This document shows, piece by piece, positions 6,189-12,240 of a DNA stretch of 12,240 nucleotides. Position numbers and translations under genes: made by a program. Origin of the DNA: Gammaproteobacteria bacterium. GTDB lineage: Bacteria; Pseudomonadota; Gammaproteobacteria; Steroidobacterales; Steroidobacteraceae. The stretch spans positions 1-12,240 of the forward strand of contig JASHVF010000416.1 in assembly GCA_030039615.1 (NCBI GenBank), written 5' to 3'. Under the pieces are notes generated by a model. It was not told the origin of the DNA. It saw nothing but the letters and a program-made list of their open reading frames with translations, and made no database searches. Position 1 is the stretch's first letter, and each line of letters opens with the position of its first letter.

Positions 6189-7412
6189 ATGTTCGAACGA
6201 ATCGTTCTGGTCGGCGCGGGCCAGGCGGCCGCTCAGGCCGTCGATACACTACGCCGCCGAGGCTTTGCGGGGAAGCTGACGCTCATTGGCGAAGAGCCGG
6301 GGCCGCCGTACCAGCGACCGCCGCTGTCGAAGAAATACCTGGCCGGCGCGCTCGAACCCGAGCGGCTGCTGATCCGGCCGGCCGCTTTCTACGCCGATCA
6401 CGCCGTCGAAACTCACTTCGGGCGGCGCGCCACCGACATCGCGCCGCGCGAGCGGCACGTACGGCTCGACGACGGCGTGGTGGTGCCGTTCGACGCATTG
6501 CTGCTCGCCACCGGCAGCCGGCCGCGGCGGCTGCCGATTCCCGGCACGGATCTCGCCGGCGTGCACTACCTGCGCACCGCCGCCGAAGCCGACCGCATCC
6601 GCGCCGATTGCACCCGCGGCGGACGACTGCTGATCGTCGGCGGCGGTTACATCGGACTCGAGGTGGCCGCCACCGCGCGTGAGCTCGGCATGGAGGTGGC
6701 GGTGCTCGAGATGGCCGAGCGCGTCATGAACCGCGTCACCTGCCCGCAGGTGTCGGCGTTCTACGCGGCCGAGCACGCGCGCCACGGCGTGCGCATCCAC
6801 TGCAACGAGCGGGTGGCTGCCCTGCATGGTGACAGCCGCAGCGGCCGCGTGAAGCGCGTGATCACCGAGGCCGGCACCGAGTTTGCGGTCGACGTCGTGG
6901 TCATCGGCGTCGGCGTGGTGCCGGCCGATGAGCTCGCCAAAGCCGCCGGGCTCAACTGCGAGAACGGGGTGGTCACCGAGGCCCACTGCCGCACCTCGCA
7001 CGAGGCGATCTACGCTGCCGGTGACTGCGCCAGCCACCTCAACCGCCAGTACGGCCGCCATCTGCGCCTCGAGTCGGTGGATAACGCCTTTGAGCAGGGC
7101 ACGACCGTCGCCCTCAATCTGCTCGGCAACGACACCCTGCACGACAAGCTGCCATGGTTCTGGTCGGACCAGTACGACCTGAAGCTGGTCATCGTCGGAG
7201 TGGCGCAGGGCTACGACACCGTGGTGCTGCGTGGCGCGCCCGCGGAGCGCAGCTTCAGCGCCTGCTACCTGCGGCGCGGCGAGCTCATCGCCATCGACAG
7301 CGTCAACTCCCCCAGGGACCAGATGGCGGCGCGCAAGCTGATCGCCGCGCACGCCCGACCCGACCTCGGCAAGCTGGCGGACCCGGGTGTCGCGCTCAAA
7401 GACGCCGTGTGA
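6189..7412 (+). CDS. FAD-dependent ferredoxin reductase (rhodocoxin/putidaredoxin reductase type)
   Basis: This is a class of NAD(P)H- and FAD-binding flavoproteins that reduce a [2Fe-2S] ferredoxin serving a cytochrome P450 or a Rieske oxygenase. It has 407 residues, the usual length. Visible in order are the FAD-binding loop IVLVGAGQAAAQAV (5-18), PYQRPPLSKKYL (40-51) typical of this subfamily, LLLATGSRPR (104-113), the NAD-binding loop IVGGGYIGLEVA (149-160), the second FAD motif IYAAGDCA (274-281), and the reductase C-terminal domain from PWFWSDQYDLKL (322-333). The CxxC pair of thioredoxin reductases is absent. No ferredoxin, P450 or oxygenase gene lies within the window, so its partner must be elsewhere. 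The ATG has no clear ribosome site; TATTCT at 6175-6180 would place a transcript start almost at the ATG, so a leaderless message is possible. It diverges from the P-II gene. Confidence 0.92.
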   Translation: MFERIVLVGAGQAAAQAVDTLRRRGFAGKLTLIGEEPGPPYQRPPLSKKYLAGALEPERLLIRPAAFYADHAVETHFGRRATDIAPRERHVRLDDGVVVPFDALLLATGSRPRRLPIPGTDLAGVHYLRTAAEADRIRADCTRGGRLLIVGGGYIGLEVAATARELGMEVAVLEMAERVMNRVTCPQVSAFYAAEHARHGVRIHCNERVAALHGDSRSGRVKRVITEAGTEFAVDVVVIGVGVVPADELAKAAGLNCENGVVTEAHCRTSHEAIYAAGDCASHLNRQYGRHLRLESVDNAFEQGTTVALNLLGNDTLHDKLPWFWSDQYDLKLVIVGVAQGYDTVVLRGAPAERSFSACYLRRGELIAIDSVNSPRDQMAARKLIAAHARPDLGKLADPGVALKDAV

Positions 7413-7421
7413 GGGCGGACC

Positions 7422-8018
7422 TCAGAACGCCCAGGTGAGACCCAGGGTCGCGAGGTAAGGGTTGCCGCCGTAGGCCGCGAAGCGCGCGTAATCGAGCCGC
7501 AGCTCGAGCCGCCGGAAGCGATACATCACGCCGCCGCCGCCGGCGAGACCGACGGCCGTGCTGTCCACCGGTATCGGGTTGGCGAGCGGCGGACAGTCGC
7601 CGCCCGCGGGGCAGGTGCCGACCACGGTGCTGACCTGCGTGCGCAGCCTGGCGACGCCCGCCTTGAGGTAGAAATCCACCAGCGGGGTCGGCAGATAGAG
7701 GATTCCGAACGCCGTCAGGCCCTTGCGGCTCGCGCTGTTGGTGAGCGGCACGTTCGAGTCCTGGTAGCTCGTCATGCCGGTCTCGCTGCCCATGTTGATG
7801 TACTCGAGCTCCGCGGCGAGCTCCGGGATGGGGCGCCAACCGGCGATGATCTCGGAGGCGTGCTTGTCCGAGCCGAAGCCGCTGATCAGCCCGTCGGAGC
7901 TGTCGAGCCACGCCTTGCCGAAGGCGGCCCCGACGTAGGGGCCGAGCAGGTCATCGGCGCGCGCGGCGCCCGCCAGCAGCGTGAGCAGCGCAAGCCAGGC
8001 GAGCTGGCGGATTCTCAT
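7422..8018 (-). CDS. Small outer-membrane beta-barrel protein, function unknown
   Basis: From the ATG at 8018 it has 198 residues. A clear Sec signal peptide (MRIRQLAWLALLTLLAGAARA, cleavage before DD) is followed by GPYVGAAFGKAWLDSS, the opening pattern of OmpA/OmpW-like eight-stranded barrels (outer membrane protein beta-barrel family). Alternating polar and hydrophobic strands continue to the end, and the last residues are LGLTWAF, with the C-terminal Phe that the BAM complex recognises. A loop near residue 134-141 holds two cysteines (CPAGGDC) that could form a disulphide. An ATG six codons earlier (8036) is in frame but only extends the signal peptide, so the inner start is preferred. 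It lies about 115 nt downstream of the pyruvate carboxylase stop on the same strand and converges 9 nt from the ferredoxin reductase. The barrel fold is well supported; the function is not recognised. Confidence 0.82.
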   Translation of the reverse strand: MRIRQLAWLALLTLLAGAARADDLLGPYVGAAFGKAWLDSSDGLISGFGSDKHASEIIAGWRPIPELAAELEYINMGSETGMTSYQDSNVPLTNSASRKGLTAFGILYLPTPLVDFYLKAGVARLRTQVSTVVGTCPAGGDCPPLANPIPVDSTAVGLAGGGGVMYRFRRLELRLDYARFAAYGGNPYLATLGLTWAF

Positions 8019-8050
8019 GGCGGAAGCATACAACAAGGTGTTGGAGCGGA

Positions 8051-8066
8051 CGGCTGACGCCAGCCG
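8051..8066. other. Short perfect hairpin between pyruvate carboxylase and the barrel gene
   Basis: CGGCTG and CAGCCG form a 6-bp stem around a four-base loop, about 70 nt past the pyruvate carboxylase stop on the minus strand. No T-run follows, so it is not a standard intrinsic terminator. It may be a weak attenuating structure or chance in GC-rich DNA. The rest of 8019-8133 shows nothing further that I can support. Confidence 0.2.
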
Positions 8067-8133
8067 CCGACAAGCGCCCGATCGTGAGCGCCGTCACAAC
8101 GCGCGGCGCACGACCGCGCGCGGCGGCGGCGCC

Positions 8134-11100
8134 TCAGCGCAGCACGACCAACAGGTCCTTCAGATCCACCGTCTCGCCGGGCTTCACCAGCACCTCGGCC
8201 ACCTCGCCTTCGACCTCGGCGCGCACCGCAGTCTCCATTTTCATCGCCTCGAGCGTCAGCAGCACGTCGCCGCGCGCCGCCTGCGCGCCAACGCGGGCCG
8301 CGACGGTCGTGACCGTCCCGGGCATGGGCGCGCCCACGTGCTGCGGGTTGCCGGGCTCGATCTTGCGCGCCGGCGGCCGCTGCGCGGCGTGCGCGAGGTC
8401 GCGCACACGCACCGAGCGCGGCTGCCCGTTCAGCTCGAAGAACACCGTGCGTGTGCCGTCCTCGTGCGGCTCGCTGCTCGCGACGTAGCGCACGATGAGC
8501 GTCTTGCCGCGCTCGAGGTCGACGCTGATCTCCTCGCCCGGCTGCAGGCCGTAGAAGAACACCGGCGTCGGCAGGAGCCCCTGGTCGCCGTGCTGCAGCC
8601 GCTCGCGCGCGTAGTCCTGCCAGACGCGCGGATACATGAGGTAGGAGGCGAGATCCTCGTCCGACACCGCTCCCGGCACGAGCTGCGCGAGGCGCGCCCG
8701 CTCGGCTTCGAGGTCGACCGGCGGCAGCTGCGCGCCGGGCCGGCCGGTGAGCGGTGCCGAGCCCTTGAGCACCTTGCGCTGCAGGGCCGCCGGGAAGCCG
8801 CCGTAAGGCTGGCCGAGCTCGCCGCGGAACAGCTGCACGATCGATTCGGGAAAGGCCACCTCGACGGCCGGATCGAGCAGCTGCGCGCGCGTCAGGCTGC
8901 GCGTCACCATGACGAGCGCCAGGTCGCCGATCGCCTTGGAGGTCGGCGTGACCTTGACGATGTCGCCGCACAGTTCGTTGACCTCGGCGTAGGCGCGCGC
9001 CACCTCCGGCCAGCGCGCATCGCCGACGCCGAGCGCGCGCGCCTGCTCGCGCAGGTTGGTGTACTGGCCGCCCGGCATGCCGTGCACGTACACCTCGGAG
9101 GCGCCGGCGCGCACCTCGCTCTCGAAGGCGACGTACAGGCGTCGCACCTGCTCGAAGTAGGCGGAGATCGCCCGCAGCTGCTCCGGATCGACGCCGCTGT
9201 CGCGCGGCCCGAAACGCAGCGCCTCGACGATCGAGCCGAGATTCGGCTGCGAGGTCAGGCCGCTGAGCGAGTCGATCGCGCCGTCGACCGCATCCGCCCC
9301 CGCCTCGATGGCGGCCAGCACGCTGGCAGCGCCGATGCCGCTGGTGTCGTGGGTGTGGAAGTGCAGCGGCAGGCCGGTCTCCTCGCGCAGCGCCTTGACC
9401 AGCGTGTGCGCCGCGCGCGGCCGGCACAGCCCGGCCATGTCCTTGATCGCCAGCACGTGCGCGCCCGCGGCCTTGAGCTCGCGGGCGAGCTTCAGGTAGT
9501 AGTCGAGCGTGTATTTCCTCTCGCCCGGGTCGCTCAGGTTTCCCGTGTAGCAGATCGCTGCTTCGCACAGCTTGCCCGACTCGAGCACCGCATCGATCGC
9601 CACGCGCATGTTCTCGACCCAGTTGAGGCAGTCGAAGATGCGGAACACGTCGATGCCGTTGGCGGCGGCGCGCGCCACGAAGAAGCGCAGCACGTTGTCC
9701 GGATAGTTGGCGTAGCCGACCGCATTGGCCGAGCGCAGCAGCATCTGCAGCAGGATGTTGGGAACGCGCGCGGACAGCTGCGCCAGACGCTCCCACGGGT
9801 CCTCGCGCAGGAAGCGCAGCGCCACGTCGAAGGTCGCCCCGCCCCAGCACTCGAGCGAGAACAGCTGCGGCGTGAGGCTGGCGTAGCAGGGCGCGGCAGC
9901 CACCAGGTCGAAGCTGCGCAGCCGCGTAGCGAGCAGCGACTGGTGCGCATCGCGCAGCGCCGTGTCGGTGAGCAGTACCCGCTGCTCGGCGCGCATCCAC
10001 TGCGCGAAACGCTCGGGACCGAGCTCGGCGAGCTTCTGGCGCGTGCCGGGCGCGGGCGGCGCCAGGCCGGTGGGCGGCGGCTGCGGCACGCCGAAGTGCT
10101 CGGGGCGCGGGCGCCCCCTGACTTCCGCGTTGCCGTTCACGATGGTCGCGCCGATCGCGGCCAGGAGGCGCGTGGCGCGGTCGCGCTTCGCGGGTCCGCG
10201 GTACAGCTCCGGCGTCTCGTCGATGAAGCGCGTGCTGTACTCGGCGCCGGCGAAGCGCGGATGGGTGATCAGCTGGTCGAGGAAACGCAGGTTGGTCACG
10301 ACGCCGCGGATGCGGAACTCCCACAGCGCGCGGTGCATGCGCGCGATGGTCTCCTCCGGCGTCGGCGCCCAGGCGGTCACCTTGACCAGCAGCGAATCGT
10401 AGGAGCGCGTGATGATCGCGCCGGTGTAGGCGGTGCCGGCGTCGAGGCGGATGCCGAAGCCCGCGGGGCTGCGGTAGGCAGCGATCTTGCCGTAGTCGGG
10501 AACGAAGTTGTTCTCCGGATCCTCGGTGGTGATGCGGCACTGCAGCGCGTGACCCGATACGCGGATCTCCTCCTGCACCGGCACGCCGCTCTCGGGCGTA
10601 CCGATGCGCGCGCCGCCGGCGATGCGGATCTGCGCCTTGACGAGATCGATGCCGGTGACCTCCTCGGTCACGGTGTGCTCGACCTGGATGCGCGGATTGA
10701 CCTCGATGAAGTAACACCTGCCGGAGGTCGCATCCTCGAGAAACTCGACGGTACCGGCGTTGCGGTAACGGACCGCGCGGCCGATGGCGAGCGCCGCGGC
10801 CGTGAGCTCGGCGCGCTGCGCCGCGCTGAGGAACACCGCCGGCGCCCGCTCCACCACCTTCTGGTTGCGCCGCTGCATGCTGCAGTCGCGCTCGTAGAGG
10901 TGCACCAGGTTGCCGTGGTGGTCGCCGAGGATCTGCACTTCGACGTGCCGTGCGCGCCGCACCAGCTTCTCGAGGTACACCTCGTCGTTGCCGAAGGCGG
11001 CGTGCGCCTCGCGGCGCGCGAGCGGCAGCAGCTCGCGCAGCTGCGTCTCGTCGTCCACCGCCCGCGTACCGCGCCCGCCGCCGCCCCAGCTCGCCTTGAT

Positions 11101-11661
11101 CATCAGCGGGTAGCCGAGGTCGCGCGCCTGGCGCGCGCACTCCCCGAGCTCCGCCGGCAGCGGTCCGCTCGCCGGCATGACCGCGACGCCGGCCGACACC
11201 GCCAGCTCCCGCGCCGTGATCTTGTTGCCGAGTGCCTCCATGGTCTCGGGCTCAGGCCCGATGAAGATGATGCCGGCCGCCGCACAGGCGCGCGCCAGCT
11301 CGGGGTTCTCCGACAGCAGCCCGTAGCCCGGGTGCAGTGCGTCCACCTGCGCCTCGCGCGCGATCCTGAGGATGTCGGCGATGTCGAGGTAGGCCTCGAC
11401 GGGCTTCAGGTCGCGCCCGACGCGGTAGGCCTCGTCCGCCTTGGTGCGGTGGAGCGAGAAGCGGTCCTCCTGCGAGTAGATCGCCACCGTGCGCACGCCG
11501 AGCTCGTTCGCGGCGCGCATCACGCGAATGGCGATCTCGCCGCGATTGGCAACCAGGATGCTGCGTATCCGCTGCGAGGAGGCGGCTTTCACCTTAAGAT
11601 CTACCGCAGGATGGACCGGAGTGGGCTGCGGCACGTGCCGGCCGCTGACTCGCTCGATCAT
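8134..11661 (-). CDS. pyc: Pyruvate carboxylase, single-chain
   Basis: This is a biotin enzyme that carboxylates pyruvate to oxaloacetate using ATP and bicarbonate; it is anaplerotic and cytoplasmic. From ATG 11661 it has 1175 residues (family about 1150). The biotin carboxylase domain (about 32-480) has ILVANRGEIAIRV, the ATP-grasp loop KASWGGGGRGTR (190-201) and EVNPRIQVEH (320-329). The carboxyltransferase domain has TDTALRDAHQSLLATR (565-580), LECWGGATFD, the carboxylated lysine K740 in AIKDMAGL and metal-binding HTHD (769-772). The C-terminal carrier domain has the biotinyl lysine K1141 in EAMKMET. This order separates it from two-subunit oxaloacetate decarboxylase and from acyl-CoA carboxylases. 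The start is uncertain: the first 23 residues from ATG 11661 do not resemble the family and have no ribosome site, while GTG 11592 would give 1152 residues beginning MKAASSQRIRSILVANRGE. The extension from 11820 overlaps the next gene and is rejected. It diverges from the peptidase gene. Confidence 0.96.
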   Translation of the reverse strand: MIERVSGRHVPQPTPVHPAVDLKVKAASSQRIRSILVANRGEIAIRVMRAANELGVRTVAIYSQEDRFSLHRTKADEAYRVGRDLKPVEAYLDIADILRIAREAQVDALHPGYGLLSENPELARACAAAGIIFIGPEPETMEALGNKITARELAVSAGVAVMPASGPLPAELGECARQARDLGYPLMIKASWGGGGRGTRAVDDETQLRELLPLARREAHAAFGNDEVYLEKLVRRARHVEVQILGDHHGNLVHLYERDCSMQRRNQKVVERAPAVFLSAAQRAELTAAALAIGRAVRYRNAGTVEFLEDATSGRCYFIEVNPRIQVEHTVTEEVTGIDLVKAQIRIAGGARIGTPESGVPVQEEIRVSGHALQCRITTEDPENNFVPDYGKIAAYRSPAGFGIRLDAGTAYTGAIITRSYDSLLVKVTAWAPTPEETIARMHRALWEFRIRGVVTNLRFLDQLITHPRFAGAEYSTRFIDETPELYRGPAKRDRATRLLAAIGATIVNGNAEVRGRPRPEHFGVPQPPPTGLAPPAPGTRQKLAELGPERFAQWMRAEQRVLLTDTALRDAHQSLLATRLRSFDLVAAAPCYASLTPQLFSLECWGGATFDVALRFLREDPWERLAQLSARVPNILLQMLLRSANAVGYANYPDNVLRFFVARAAANGIDVFRIFDCLNWVENMRVAIDAVLESGKLCEAAICYTGNLSDPGERKYTLDYYLKLARELKAAGAHVLAIKDMAGLCRPRAAHTLVKALREETGLPLHFHTHDTSGIGAASVLAAIEAGADAVDGAIDSLSGLTSQPNLGSIVEALRFGPRDSGVDPEQLRAISAYFEQVRRLYVAFESEVRAGASEVYVHGMPGGQYTNLREQARALGVGDARWPEVARAYAEVNELCGDIVKVTPTSKAIGDLALVMVTRSLTRAQLLDPAVEVAFPESIVQLFRGELGQPYGGFPAALQRKVLKGSAPLTGRPGAQLPPVDLEAERARLAQLVPGAVSDEDLASYLMYPRVWQDYARERLQHGDQGLLPTPVFFYGLQPGEEISVDLERGKTLIVRYVASSEPHEDGTRTVFFELNGQPRSVRVRDLAHAAQRPPARKIEPGNPQHVGAPMPGTVTTVAARVGAQAARGDVLLTLEAMKMETAVRAEVEGEVAEVLVKPGETVDLKDLLVVLR
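11629..11640. promoter_or_regulatory. 12-bp perfect palindrome in the pyruvate carboxylase/peptidase start region
   Basis: CGGCACGTGCCG is fully self-complementary. If pyruvate carboxylase really begins at GTG 11592, this site lies in the middle of an 88-bp divergent promoter region and could be an operator. If it begins at ATG 11661, the site is coding. I recognise no regulator for it. Confidence 0.25.
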
Positions 11662-11680
11662 AGCCGCTTTAGGGGAAAGC

Positions 11681-12240
11681 ATGTCGCGTCCGCAGAGGAA
11701 CCCGCTCGCCCTGCTGCTCGCCGCGTTCGCTGCGCTGCTCGCCGCGCCGCTGCCGGCCGCCGAGCATCCGCTGGTCATCGTCATCCACGGCGGTGCCGGC
11801 GTGATCGAGCGCGCGTACATGACAGCGGAGCGCGAGGCGTCCTACCGGGCGGGCCTGGCGGCGGCGCTCGATGCGGGCTACGCGGTGCTGGAACGCGGCG
11901 GCTCGAGCCTCGATGCGGTGGCGGCCGCGATCCGCACCATGGAGGACGACCCACAGTTCAACGCCGGCCGAGGCGCGGTGCTCAACCACGACGGCTTCTG
12001 CGAGCTCGACGCCGCGATCATGGATGGCACGGGTGCGCGCGCCGGGGCGGTGGCGGGCGTACACCACGTGAAGAATCCGATCGACCTGGCACGGCTGGTG
12101 ATGGACAGGTCGCCGCACGTGCTGCTCGCCGGCGAGGGCGCCGAGGAGTTCGCCCTCTCGCAGGGCGTGGTGCTGGTGCCCGAGAGCTACTTCATCACCC
12201 CGCAGCGGGTGCGCGAGCTCGAGGAGGCGAAGCGCGCGGC
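11681..12240 (+). CDS. iaaA: Secreted isoaspartyl peptidase/L-asparaginase (Ntn-hydrolase), partial, 3' end cut by window edge
   Basis: This is a plant-type asparaginase (EcAIII/IaaA family) that hydrolyses beta-aspartyl dipeptides and often asparagine; it self-cleaves to expose a catalytic threonine. The window holds 186 residues. A Sec signal peptide covers about 1-27 (MSRPQRN, then a long Leu/Ala core, cleavage near LPAA before EHP), so it probably acts in the periplasm. IVIHGGAGVI (33-42) opens the mature domain. It is followed by VLERGGSSLDAVAAAI and DPQFNAGRGAVLN, then ELDAAIMDG and AGAVAGVHHVKNPIDLAR, all family hallmarks. The autocleavage site with the nucleophilic threonine (usually near GTVGAV) lies beyond the right edge, so activity cannot be judged. 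AGGGG at 11671-11675 is a good ribosome site five bases before the ATG. The pyruvate carboxylase start is 19 bp away on the other strand. Confidence 0.93.
   Translation, partial: MSRPQRNPLALLLAAFAALLAAPLPAAEHPLVIVIHGGAGVIERAYMTAEREASYRAGLAAALDAGYAVLERGGSSLDAVAAAIRTMEDDPQFNAGRGAVLNHDGFCELDAAIMDGTGARAGAVAGVHHVKNPIDLARLVMDRSPHVLLAGEGAEEFALSQGVVLVPESYFITPQRVRELEEAKRA

Noticed and set aside
8015..11140. A 1041-codon open frame on the minus strand
   Set aside because: It is another frame of pyruvate carboxylase; the translation is mostly Arg and Ala, while the overlapping frame has every catalytic motif.
11662..11820. N-terminal extension of pyruvate carboxylase from an ATG at 11820
   Set aside because: It would overlap about 140 bp of the signal-peptide end of the peptidase gene, and the extra residues are Ser/Ala-rich with no family similarity.

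Overview
The window is about 12.2 kb of high-GC chromosomal DNA. It reads as a proteobacterium, most likely a gamma- or betaproteobacterium. The evidence is a GlnB/GlnK-type P-II protein with the full proteobacterial signature, an IlvH-type small subunit of acetolactate synthase, Sec signal peptides, and an outer-membrane barrel ending in phenylalanine. I cannot fix the genus. No mobile elements, CRISPR arrays, tRNAs or rRNAs are visible, and no stretch over 300 bases lacks a gene. The largest gene-free gap is about 205 bp (5984-6188).

Layout from left to right. (1) The acetolactate synthase large subunit (minus strand, cut by the left edge) and its small subunit (plus strand, 1331-1867) are transcribed away from each other from a short shared gap; in most bacteria they sit in tandem. 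(2) A secreted M1 zinc aminopeptidase (1980-4634, plus) follows. It converges with a zeta-crystallin-like quinone oxidoreductase (4652-5629, minus). (3) That oxidoreductase lies 15 nt behind a P-II nitrogen regulator (5645-5983, minus), so the two look like one transcription unit. Upstream of the P-II gene is a sigma-54-like -24/-12 element. Beyond it are one full and one partial NtrC-like site with centres 32 bp apart. (4) A ferredoxin reductase-type FAD enzyme (6189-7412, plus) diverges from the P-II gene and converges, 9 nt apart, with a small outer-membrane beta-barrel protein (7422-8018, minus). (5) A complete single-chain pyruvate carboxylase (8134-11661, minus) diverges from a secreted isoaspartyl peptidase/asparaginase (from 11681, plus, cut by the right edge). 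The two predicted starts are only 19 bp apart.

Functionally this is mainly core metabolism. It covers branched-chain amino acid synthesis (pyruvate to acetolactate), anaplerosis (pyruvate to oxaloacetate), nitrogen sensing, and periplasmic turnover of peptides and isoaspartyl/asparagine substrates. I found no convincing undescribed multi-gene system. The most informative observations are regulatory or architectural: the split divergent acetolactate synthase genes, the probable NtrC/sigma-54 control region of P-II with a co-transcribed quinone oxidoreductase, and the crowded pyruvate carboxylase/peptidase start region.
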